From the NCBI GenBank assembly GCA_003971905.1, contig RSEE01000014.1, positions 744,001 through 808,000 on the forward strand: DNA of 64,000 nt, in the 5' to 3' direction. Under the pieces are notes generated by a model, which saw nothing but the letters and a program-made list of their open reading frames with translations, searched no databases and was not told the DNA's origin. Position numbers and translations under genes: made by a program. This DNA is from Moniliella sp. 'wahieum'. Its lineage: Eukaryota > Basidiomycota > Moniliellomycetes > Moniliellales > Moniliellaceae. Positions 32,593 through 43,244 of this stretch are shown one piece after another (within the stretch, counting starts at the first letter, position 1; each line of letters begins with the position of its first letter).

Positions 32593-35500
32593 GCTGGGCA
32601 GGCGAGGGCGGGGCCGCGTCAGCTGGGCGGCTGGGCGAGTGAAGGGCGGATGGGCGGATGGGCAGCACAGCAGGACAAGCAGACAGACGCAAGGAGGCGC
32701 AGCAAGGGCGTGTGCTCTGCAGCCAGAAGAAGGAGCGGCGCCGAGGCGTTGGGCGGGAAAGAGCGAGGCGCTTCGCACCCCAGCGTGCGCCCGCCACCTC
32801 GGGTGTGTCGGCGGCCGGCTGTCCGGTGTGGGCTGCCGGCCTGCGCCGGCTGGGCCACGCGGCGCTCGGCCGCCGCTGCACTGCCCCTGCGCCGCTGCCT
32901 GGCACAGTGCAGGTGCGCCTGTGCTGCGCTGCCCTCTGCCGCTCCGCTCTGCTCCCGTGCACACTGCCCCTCTGCCTGCGCCATGCGCTCCCCCGTGCAG
33001 GTCCAGCGGACGCACCGCCAGCACACTGCCTTGCTGCGGCTGCGCCAGCCCAGGGTGCGTGCATGCTGCATGCTCCCCATCCTGTGTCCGAGCGCACGCC
33101 GGCCGAGTGAGCCAGTGGCCCAGTGGCCCCGGGGCCTGGTGACCCTTGCATGCCCGCGCCTTGGGCCCAGCGCCTTGGAGCTTGGACCCAGACCAGCCAG
33201 GGCCAGTCTGGGCGGCCGAGGCAGCCCCCGTGGCAGGCTGCACCCGCCAAGGCCGGGGACAGCAGCCACTGCGCTCGGGACATGTGCTGCTGCATGGCAT
33301 GCGGCTGCCCTCGTGCTCGCCCCATCGCGTGCCCAGCGCCCATCCTGCATCCGCTGCGGGCCACTCTCGCGCCAACACCGCCGCCCCCCCCGAGCCGTCA
33401 CATCCGTCACACACCCTGCCCCCCTGCCGCCCTGCCTGCCCCCGCCCAGCGGCCCTGGGCGTTCGCGTGTGGCCGAGCAAGAGCAACGCCCCGCTCCCGC
33501 GCTTCCAGTTCCAGCCCCATCCGCTGCCAGCTGCACGCGCCACGTCACCCTCACCCTCCCTGCCTGCCCACCCGCACACGCACTCCCACTCCCACCGCCC
33601 GCCTGCCAGCTTGAAACATTGCACCCCCCCGCCTGCCTTTCTGGGATTTCACCCTTGCGTCGTACCATTATACGGCCCGTCTCCAATCGACGTATACCCA
33701 CGGTAGGCAGGCCCACGACGTTCCTTCTTCCTCTGTTGTCCCTTCTTATCACCTCACCTCCTTTTTCCTTTTGCCTTTGCCACTCGCTGCCTTTTGCCGC
33801 TCATCCCAGCCGCCGTCCCTACCTGGTTCGCCCCCCACCAATCTCGGCACCACCGCGTCCGTCGCGGGGGCCAGTACAAGGGTGCGCGGCATTGCCGCCG
33901 GCCAAAGTGCCTACCTCACCGCGTCATCCTCTCCCCCTTTCACCACAGCACTATAACTCCACCCTCAGTTTTTCTCTTTCGCTGCTCCGCCTGATGACGA
34001 TGATGAGTTGAAGAATCGGATTGAAGGAGGAAGCTTGAAGAGGTTCGGGATCAGACCCACCTGATGGTCACCCATATAGTCACCAGGTGCACTGACTGAT
34101 CCCTGATTCGTTCTAGACCCTGTTTGACCCCTTCGTTGTCAATGCTCCCCTTTCTTTCTCCGTGTGATTCAGCCTGAATTCGCATGTTCTCTTCTTCTCC
34201 GAAGCATATATCCCTCGCCCCCCTTTCCACTCGGTGAATAGCATCCTCATTCTTTCCCCCATCTCCATCTCCTGTTAAAGAGCCGGGAGTGCTGTGCTCG
34301 ATGAGCGAGAATATGACAATAACGATCCCCAAACTTTGGAACGACCGAGAATATGACAACGATCGACAAACTTTAGAATGGTGCTTTGCGCGTGCATATA
34401 TTTTGGTTTTGCTCGTTAGGTCACGACTGTCTCGTTTTGCTTGGTCTAGGGTGCAGAGCCACTCGATGACCCTGTGTAGTAGATCACTTGGGACAAACAG
34501 CCTCCCCTTTTTGCCATAATCAACACCTTGATAGTTCGTTGGCTTCCGCCCCATCCCATCCACCCCACATCAACGTTCAACCCTGCTGCATCATCTCTTC
34601 TTCGCGACCGGGTCCTCGTTCACCCCTGGGCGGCGAGTCCCCGCAGTGCACGCCGAATCCCCCTTCCGTAAAGACGGGTTGTTAGCCCGTGACAGTAAGT
34701 ACACAAACCCTTTTTTCTCACGTGTCGGAGCTGCCATCGGCCGTAGGTTGCTATCATATACACGCACACAGAGGGAAGATGAGAGGGGGGTGCGACGCCG
34801 CCAACCTTCTAAGCTGAGGTCAACGTTTTCACCACTTTTTCCAACTGGGCTCAGTCGGGCTTCTGGCAGAATGATTAATGAGAGGTGGGCATGGTGAGTG
34901 CGGTGGGCGCCAGGCCGAAACGCTGAGCCGCTGATCCGCTGAGGCCGAACCGGGAACCAAGCACCCAAATGGAATAAGCCGCCAAGGTAAAGTGACGCGG
35001 CGGTGTGGCGTCACAGCTGCGCCGAGCTGAGACACACTATAGTCATCTAGTCATCAGCGCTGCGCTCCGCTCCGCGCTCCTCCATTGTACAAGCGGTGTG
35101 GGCCCAGAAGGCAGGGGGGGGGGTTGCGGGCTGAGACCGGAGATGCGCAGGCTGAGTAGCTGAGTCCTGAGGCTCAGGCTGAGGAACAAACGTGAACTTT
35201 CTCCGTCTTCGGATCTCACCTGCTCCCAGCGCGTAGCCGGTGTTATTGGGATCGATGAGATCTGAGGTTCTGAGATCTGAAAAGCACATCCAGAAGCTTG
35301 GAAAGTGAGCCCGTGCACCCGGCACGCGAGTAGACGTCCCTACTATCTCACTCAAAAGTCGAAAGGGCATTAGGTGGGTGCTCAGACAACCAGCGCAAGT
35401 CGCTCTTCCTTCATCGACTTCATCTCATCCGTCCCAGGCTGAGGCGGCGGCGGGATACAGGAAGAAGTTACAGTGCTCCCAGTTTGTAGGGGCACGATAT

Positions 35501-37287
35501 GATGTGCAAAAGACCCAAGTTACACAGTCCTCCGAGTTGGTAGGCACGTATAATGATCCTGGTTACCCAGCGATGTCCTAAGTGCAGTTATGCAGTGGTA
35601 GAGAGAAGACAGGAGCTGGGTTGAACGTTGAATGTTGAACGTTAAACCCAGACTGAGGATCAGAAGAAAAAAATGAGAAGAAGGAGACGGAGGAAGAGTG
35701 GCACAAGGCCAGAGGATAGGGATACCGATGCTGTGGTGCTCGGATGTAAGAGTGTCAGGGTGACCTCGGAGGTGATTGGCCCTTCGAACCCTGGTCAACA
35801 CACGATATGATGTGCAAAAAAAGTCACATGTCACAGGCCTCCTACTTTGTAGGCACGATATGATGTGCTTTGCCTGGCTTCATAGCTTCATTATGTTTTT
35901 GAATCAAGGTGTGGGGAGTGGTGGGGCTAATAATAGGAGGACGGGTGATGCCGGTGATGGGCTTTGGCAGTGGTGGATGGCTAGGTGAAGTCAGACCTCA
36001 GATTCAGCAGAGGTCTGTTGAACGTTGAACGTTGAGGCTGTGGAGGTGGCGTCTGTGTCGGACGCCAAGGCGGCCAAGGCCGACACCCGCGTGCTCTTCG
36101 CTGGGGCAGGCTGAGGTCACAGAGAGGAGACGGTCAGGCCCTCAGGCCTCACAGGAGTGTGTGTATACAGGAAGGAAGAGAATTGAATGTTGTTCAAGTT
36201 GAAGACCATTGGCCAAAGGTGATAATTGACCATTGACCCCGTCAATATGCAATGGCGCGATGAGAAGATGACGATGAGGACGACGAACTCAGCATCGTTC
36301 ACAGCTGCGCCTCAGCGCTCAGCATTGCATGAATGTTCAACGTTGAGTTCAACCTTGTTCGAGATTCGGCTCAGCATCCGCCCCAACGCATGATGCACAT
36401 CGGATTGTCCGCGGTGCTTTGACCAACCTTGCCTTTGACGACGGCCTGTGCTTTGTGACGGAGGTGGACTGAGGATCCTGATGACGTGTTGTGTGGCATA
36501 ACGAAACACGCGTGATGCACGATGAGTTGGTTCCATCAGCGTTAGAATGTTTTCTTGGCACAGTGAGGCGCTGGGCGGCCGGAGGCTGAGGCGGCCTCCG
36601 CCGAAGCTGAAGCTAGCCTGAAGCCTGAAACGGAAGCTGTGGAAGACGATGGAATTGGGAAGCTGGAAGCGGCAAGAAGCTTTACTTTGCTGCGCATGGG
36701 GTAATTAAACTCGCAGTGCCGTCGTGCGCCGGCCGGCCGGCCACGGCTCGGGATGAGGTCATTGCGGGGGAAACAGGTGCGGTGCGGCCAGCCACCGCCG
36801 CCACACCACGCGCAGGCCCAGTGTCACCGTGCCATTGTCCCAGCCCGCACGGGGGCTGTCTGCGCCGCTGGGCGGCTCCTGTCGTCTGTCATATAACTTG
36901 CATTGCACTTGCCCAACCACCGCCGTCGCCTCGCACGGCCCCCTGCTCGCCATCGGCATGGCGCAGGCAACGATGACCAGCGAACGTGCCAAGCTCACTC
37001 TCACCCATGCTTGCCCTCCCTCCCAGCACGCCCCGCCAGGGCCCATCGCGACACTGCCCAAGTCGTACTCTCTCGGCTGATGCGCGCGCTGATGCATATC
37101 TCGATCTCCGCCGCACCCACCTGCCGCCCACTACACGCCCACACAGGCCCCCACCCTAGCTCGCCAGCCCACTGCCCAAAGCGCAGATGAGAACCCCCTC
37201 AGCGGGTGGGAAGAAACAGCAGGGCTGAGCAACGCGCACACAGCCCCCCTCCCTCCTTCTTCCTCCCCGCCTTTGCCACGACGAGCA
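32593..37287. other. Long gene-poor region upstream of CYC8
   Basis: 32593-33700 is very GC-rich and open in most frames, but shows no conserved protein; it is the likely 5' leader and promoter of CYC8. 33700-37287 contains no recognisable gene. The open frame at 34051-34563 (minus) has no family resemblance. Repeated words include GTTGAACGTTGAAC (35620-35645, 36017-36035), GAGATCTGAG (35255-35282) and the CACGATATGATGTGC motif. A stem with a 7-base loop at 34674-34690 resembles an anticodon arm, but the rest of a tRNA fold is missing. Confidence 0.45.
35482..35873. repeat. Three copies of a TTTGTAGGCACGATATGATGTGC motif
   Basis: The core CACGATATGATGTGC occurs at about 35492, 35807 and 35852; two copies are preceded by TTTGTAGG. 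The spacing is irregular, so this is a local dispersed repeat rather than a tandem array. Confidence 0.7.
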
Positions 37288-37296
37288 TATATAAAA
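37288..37296 (+). promoter_or_regulatory. TATA box
   Basis: TATATAAAA lies 105 bp before the ATG of the secreted-protein gene at 37401, the normal distance for a fungal TATA promoter. Confidence 0.6.
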
Positions 37297-37400
37297 CGGT
37301 GGCACTCTTTCCATCACAGATTGGTCCTTTCCCCCCAGCCTCAGCCCTGCTCCGTCGCCACTTTGTCTACCACCGCCCTTCCACCCCACCCTCTGCCACC

Positions 37401-38326
37401 ATGTTCTCCAAGACCCTTGTAAGCGCGCTTGTTGCGTCCGCCTTGGTCGCTGGCCAGGTGGCCGCGTTGCCACAAGCTGGGTCCAGCTCGGACTCGTTCT
37501 CGAGCGCCACGAGCACCGCCTCGGTTTCGTCCGCGTCGTCTCCTTCCGCGTCCAGCTCGAGTGCCTACGGTTCGTCGTCCAGCGGTCGGTCTTCCAGCGC
37601 CTCCTTCAGCGGTTCGGCCACGCGACGTCCTCGGGTCTCGGCCCGCTGCCCACGGGCCGGCCCGGGAACTCTTCCACCGGCAACGCGATCAACGTTACTG
37701 CCCTCACTACCACCGAGACCAACCAGACTGGCTTTGAGTGCTGTCGATTTCGGAAGATGTCAATGTGACTTCGAGCGCGGCCGGGGTGGCGGTTCTGTAC
37801 GGGTTTGAGCCGACGGCAATGTGACCTTCTCTCTCTTCTCGCCGGGCTACGATGCAGGTCACGTCAATGCGTCTACGTCTTAGTATGTTTTCTCCCTTGC
37901 TTGAATTGTCCTCGACTGTGTTCATCGCGGAGGGGCCGGTGCTAACCTACGTTGCGTGTGCATTTCTTTTCATTTCTCAGCTGGGCGTACATCACCTCGG
38001 GTCTGGCTCAGTTCTCTCTCGACGCTTCCAACGCCACCTCGTCCAACGGCACCAACGCCACCGTGCCTGTGGCCAATGCCACTTCGTCCGAAACCGAGGC
38101 TGCCTTTGTCTCCCCTGGCGCGTTTGGTCTCGTGCTGATCGACGCCAACGAAACCGCACCCGTCTCGTTCAACCTCTCCTTCCCGGCCCGAGCCAAACTA
38201 CGTTCCTGTCCACGGGCGTTACCGGTACCCCACACCGTCCTCCACACGGGGCAGTGCAATGCGACGAGCCTGCTGGCGCGCTGGCTTGAGCTGGCACGTG
38301 AAGCACGCCCATCAGCGGGGAGCTGA
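37401..38326 (+). CDS. Secreted Ser-rich, heavily N-glycosylated cell-surface protein
   Basis: The start is in a strong context (CCACCATG). Residues 1-25 (MFSKTLVSALVASALVAGQV...) form a clear signal peptide. A Ser/Ala-rich stretch of about 50 residues follows. Further segments in shifting frames carry many N-x-S/T sites (GNSSTGNAINVTALTTTETN, EDVNVTS, GNVTFSL). An intron of about 100 bp (GTATGTTTTC near 37882 to TTCTCAG near 37980) precedes WAYITSGLAQFSLDASNATS, with more glycosylation sites. The C-terminus is uncertain because the frame changes near 38190. I recognise no enzyme domain. It is plausibly a structural wall or surface glycoprotein. Frame breaks near 37620, 37745 and 37815 resemble the single-base losses seen elsewhere. 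Confidence 0.6.
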
Positions 38327-39156
38327 GCATACGATGGATAGCACCCCGTCCACGGACGATGTGGTGGTGATGTTGGGATGCGATTCTGCGGGCAGCATTT
38401 TTTTCCTTAAATTCCCTGGATCTTTCTCATGACCCACATGATCGGCTATCCCGATCGTGTGGTGCGATTAGCTGTTTGCGTGAGCTCGGCCTCGGCCGCG
38501 TTGCCGTCGCAGGTAACGCGGGGAACGCGAACGAGCGTCCATACTATGGCTTCAACCTCTTTCTTTCCTCATGCATCTTTTATCCCAACGTGAGTACTAT
38601 GTTGAGAAAAACCAATCGATTCTTCTTCTTTTCAAATCTCCTCTATAGCTATCGCGATGAGATGCCCATTCTTGCTTCGGGGCGTGGTTGCCAGGACGAA
38701 ACCTGTCGTAAGCGAGGAGATGGCAGACTGCCACAACGGTTGTACATGCTCTCATAGATGACAGATGTGTCAACTGCTTTTTTGCATGGAAGGAGTGGCC
38801 ACTACAAGGGCCTTAATGTGGGCTAACTTTTGGTTCCGGGATGAGAGCAGTGAGGTGGGCGGGGGGGGGACTAGGGAGAGGAAAATGAAGGTCTGGGAAA
38901 ACCGTGCATGCAGCAGGAGGTACAACAAAGTGAAGGTGCGAGACAAGGGGCAGAGAACAGTTGAAACTATTATGCAAAGAGCGAGCAGAAGAGCCGACCG
39001 AACCACTCAGCCTCGTTGGCTCGGCCGCAGAGAGAAGGAAGGAACAAATGCGCGGGAGAAACCGTTACCTGAACCTAGCCCCATTGGGAGACCCCCAACA
39101 GCAAGGGAAGAGAGAGAGAAAGGAAGTGCTTTTGTCTCTGGCGTCATCTCTCGGTC
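38327..39156. other. Intergenic region
   Basis: No gene is recognised. The region is AT-richer than the flanking genes. Confidence 0.45.
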
Positions 39157-39254
39157 ACGTCCATTTCATTGACAGAGCTGAAGGCTGGGACAGGGGGAAC
39201 GCTACGTCTAAACCGAACCGTTCATCATCTTGCGGGGTTACTTCGGGGCGCCAC
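39157..39254. repeat. Dispersed ~100-bp repeat, copy 2
   Basis: Matches 1561-1658 with few differences, from ACGTCCATTTCATTGACAGA to CGGGGCGCCAC. It lies about 200 bp before the start of the zinc-finger-like gene. Confidence 0.65.
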
Positions 39255-39450
39255 GAATAAAATCGGCTGGATTGGCCTGCACTTTACATCAGCTGCCCCG
39301 TGGCACGTTCAGGGGAACGCGACGCGTGCAAGGGCACACGCGAAGATAGGGTTGCTTGTCATGCATGTCAGCATGATCCAGTAGTCTTAGAGTTAAAGCT
39401 TCCACATCATCCACATCGTCTCGCATTCTCTTTCCCCTCACCCACCATCA

Positions 39451-41472
39451 ATGCCGCCCCCCAAAAGACCGTACGACCCTGAACCCCTGTGGCCTGATAT
39501 CTGGAAATCTGCCGGCTATAAGGTTTCTGGGGGTTCACGGCGCGAACGTCTCCTGTGCCAATTTGCCCTGGCGCCAAACCGATGTTTATGCGGGATGCTA
39601 CGGCCCACGCGGAAACCAACAAACACAAACGAAACCTTGCGGGGATCGTTCGGCAGCCGGCAGCCGCCGGTTCTTCCGGCGCCCTCCTCAATCAAGATAC
39701 GTCAAACGAGAACAGCCCTGGCCCATCAAGCAACAACGAGGGGAAGATGAGGTCATCACACCTGCTCGACTTGACATTGCACTTCCCAACACCGCTACTT
39801 CGCCCTCCCCCGCCCATCCCATGGAGACGCCTTCAAAGCACCCGCGCCGTACCGGGTCTGCCGTTAACGCTTTGGAAGGGGATGCTGAACATATGGAAGC
39901 CCAAGCTCAAGAGGCTCTTCTGAATTGCACGCGTCGCGTTTCCCCGTTCGCATATGCATCTTGCGTTTCGCGCCCAGGTTCACCGCAATCTCTTGCATCT
40001 TCGCAGCTCCCCGTCATGCCAGTTCCTCTGCGCGGAGACCGGTCGCATAACCAAAATGCCTCTCGCCGCCTTTCGAGTGCAACATCTTCTGTCACCCACT
40101 CTTCCATGGGCAAGCGCCGCTCCGCTCCTTCGCTGTCTACGCGGTCTACCTCTGCAAACGGCTCGTCATCTGCGATGCCCTCTTTGGACCGCTCCACCGA
40201 CTTTGACATCAAAAGAGAATACAGCCCGACCCCTGGAGACTTTGAGACCGATGAGCCGCGTGCAGACGATGCGAACGATATCCAGCATTCTTCCCCGGGT
40301 GCCAACGTTGTTATTGAGATGGACCTCGCCGATGACGATGCGGAGTAAGTGATTGGCTGGATAAGGATTTACCGGGAAGCAAAAATGATGATACCACGCA
40401 TCAGACGGACGAGGGTAAGCAAGAAAACCCTGAAACCACCCTACATCTGATGAGCCCCCCGCCCCCTCCAGTGCCCCACGGCAGCCTCCATCCAGAAGCG
40501 TGGGTTCGGGACATTTTCGCTCAGTTTTCGCACCAATCTCTCGTCCAATCTCTCGCCTACGAGGCTTTGGCCCGGGACCTTCACGATCTCAAAAGACAAA
40601 TTAGCACCATGCAAGGAAAGCCTCCCAGTTTTACTTCCGCAACCTACACGGACTTCTTCTCCAAAAATAAGGTACGCGCACTGCCTTTTTGTTGTCGTTT
40701 CGAACGCTGTCTGCTGACTTTATTAATGCTAAGGTTTGGACGGAAGCACTGGCGATATTCGTCTGGTTTGACCCAGAGGCCACAATCATCTCCCAAAACG
40801 CCTCTTTGTGGTCCCATCTGGAACGCATTCTAGAAAACGATTCCCTTCGATCCGCCCTGTCCATTCCGAATATACCCATTCGGACCGTTGGCGAGCGGGC
40901 AGAGTTCTACAAGCGCCTGAAGAAGGAGATCACCCCCTACTGGAGTCATTTCCGCCATATCCTCCTCAGAGACGTGCGTATCATTCCTTTGACATTAAGC
41001 GAGCGACTTGTTTCTGACTTATTGCTGTTGAAGTACCAAAACCCCACCAGCGCTGAACAACCGGACGGCATGCAGTTAGACAAATATCTCCCAGAGATCT
41101 GGGCCAGATTGAAGGGCGCGAAACCGGCCGCGAAAAAGCCCTATCCCGCCGTCAGCGCTCGCAAGTTGTTGCCCTGTGGCTGGCAATGAGGAAGAACCTC
41201 ACTTCGCTGTTCGACCGGCATCCGAAGTTCCGAGGGGAGAAATACCTGCCCCACTCATTTTCAAGGATGGCTCCGATGTCTCGACCGTGAAGAAGTGGGC
41301 TGCGGTCCAGAGAAACTTCCCGTCTCGGAGAGACAGCACACTCCACCGTCGTTTCGGCGAAAGAGTTACGAAAGACCTGAGGCTGGTGTTGAAAAAGCAC
41401 CCTGCCAAGGACTCACCTTTTTACCCTGTCATATCCGAAGTGGTTCCCATTCCGATCTCCATCGATGAATGA
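39451..41472 (+). CDS. Unrecognised protein with an N-terminal C2H2-like zinc finger
   Basis: The ATG at 39451 opens PPPKRPYDPEPLWPDIWKSA. After one base is restored near 39558, the text reads as a finger-like C-P-I-C block, GAKPMFMRDATAHAETNKHK. It has Cys-x2-Cys and two His in C2H2-like spacing. A Ser/Pro-rich middle and an acidic stretch (about 40200-40345) follow. A helical region from about 40450 contains AYEALARDLHDLKRQISTMQ. A likely intron at about 40671-40735 (GTACGC...CTAAG) precedes VWTEALAIFVWFDPEATIIS and SHLERILENDSLRSALSIPN. The end, near 41472, has KKWAAVQRNFPSRRDSTLHR. I know no family for the second half. It could be a fungal gene or an accessory element protein. Single-base losses near 39558 and 39740 break the frame. 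Confidence 0.5.
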
Positions 41473-43244
41473 GAGGTTTGTGTCCCGTGCGAATAGCTCT
41501 CTGGCTTTTGCCAAGTTCTTCTTTTGGCTTCGGCTGCTTTTTCACTGTGAATCTAGCATGTGGCCCGTTGTCTCTGCCTCCCACATTTCCTCTTACCATA
41601 CGGGCTTCCGATTTATCGCTGTTTCCGTGTTCCGCCTCTTCTTGCGACGAGGCGACGACTGAGAGTCGTCTTGCGCAGCCATCTCCACTTGCCTATCGTC
41701 GCCCCCGCTTCTCACGCGCTTCTTTCCTTTCACTGCTTAAAAGTTCTTATACATTTCGCTGTCGTGCCTTGTTTCTTCGTCTCGCTTCCACTCAACAAAA
41801 TCTCTAAAACCCTACACATGGTTTCGTCTCGCTCTCTCGCTTCGTTTCTCGTCTCGGATCGACTCCGTTTGACCCTCTCCTGTTGACCATTTCCCTTCTC
41901 TCTTCTCTTCTATAAAACCTGTCTGTCCTCAGATCCCAATTGTGTGATGTCCAAGGCGCCCAACAATTCTTCTCCTCTATCACTTTCTCCCAGGCACTCC
42001 ACTCTGTAAAAAAGCACCTTACTTCGCTCCTCTTGGGTCACAGATGATGGGTTGTAAAAGCCAGTATACCTCGGGCTTGTGGTGTCGATGTCGATGGGCG
42101 GTGATGAAGGCCGTGAGAAGCCTTTTTTGAGAGCGCAGAGAATCTGTGAGATTCACGGGGGCAGTGTATGCGCGCGCGGCGGTGCCAACAATTTGGGAGT
42201 TATAAAAGGCATGCGCCAGGGGCATGCCCCATTCCCGCTCCCTTCCAACTTCACCGCGTTGACGACAAACCGAGGCACTCCCGCCTGCCTGCGGTATTCG
42301 GTACGTCGAAATTGCTTGTACTGACCATTACTTCATGCTTCCCTCCCATCTATACCTACATTAAGTGCAAGGTACGGTACCCTCCCCATGTTATGTCCTC
42401 ACCATGCTGGCGCGGCAGGTCCAAGTGCGAGGTACGTTGGCATCCCCATGTATGTTATGTTCCCACTCTATGATCTTTCCAATTGGAAGGTTCCTCTCGC
42501 CCTCACGCCCAAGGCTACACATTTGCTCTTTCTTCTGTGTCGCTGGCCGAGTGCAAGGGACGTCAGCGCGTCAGCCTCACTGCATGGTCCCCTAACCCCA
42601 ATGCCTTGTGTACTTGAAGTCTTTGGTATGTTAATACCATCCTTGTGCTGCTCCCTCAATGTTGCGTTTCTACCCACGGACGCTTGCCTTGTCGCCCTGT
42701 CCGTGTACAACCTAACGTAACCTGCCGCTCCCGTCTCCTCGTCTGGGCACCAACCTTTCCGCTCATCGTCCAACTTCCTGTGTGTCGTGAATCGTCGCCG
42801 TCACCATGCTTTTGGGCCAACTTTCATGGTTGATACGCTTGGCAACCCTTGGGATCTTCTATTTGGCAAGAAGGCTGTCGTGCGTTGACCTACCAGTTGG
42901 ACCTGCAGGTGTCGATCATGCTGTGTGCGCGTGGTTCCATTTACCATTGTAACGGCGACCGACAGACGAATGCAACCTTTTGGAAATCTGAGAGAGGATG
43001 GGAAAGAAGATGACAAAGATGACGGACTATTGTGATTGGGCACACCGGCCACAGCCCCTAACCAACCCCATCCACATTTAGGGGCTGGACGAAGTAGGAC
43101 GCCAGAGGGGCAGAGTTGCACGAGGCAGCCTTCGAGCAAGGGGGAGACCCTGGCTGAGGACCCCGGCAGCTCATTGGAGTAGTGGGAAAAGGTAGGGAAA
43201 AGAACAGTCACCGGTGCTCCCAGAGGGGCGGGCCGAGCCGGAGA
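41473..43244. other. Intergenic region
   Basis: No conserved protein is visible. A TATAAAA word sits near 41910. Two similar stretches (AAGTGCAAGGTAC... near 42364 and AAGTGCGAGGTAC... near 42423) form a small local duplication. Confidence 0.4.

Noticed and set aside
32593-33624. N-terminal extension of CYC8 upstream of 32592
   Set aside because: It is Gly/Ala/Arg-rich text from GC-rich leader DNA, with no similarity to Cyc8 N-termini. The Met at 32592, with a Pro-rich leader close to the first TPR, is more plausible.
31759-34011. A 750-codon open frame on the plus strand opposite CYC8
   Set aside because: It is antisense to the strongly conserved TPR repeats. The GC-rich third positions of the real gene keep the opposite strand open, and the predicted protein has no family features.
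34051-34563. 170-codon open frame on the minus strand
   Set aside because: Composition is irregular, no domain or conserved pattern is visible, and it sits in a repeat-bearing intergenic region. Too weak to call a gene.
34640-34720. Possible tRNA (stem with 7-base loop at 34674-34690, AAC or GTT anticodon)
   Set aside because: Only an anticodon-like arm is found. No acceptor stem, D arm or T arm with a proper TTCRA loop can be drawn on either strand.
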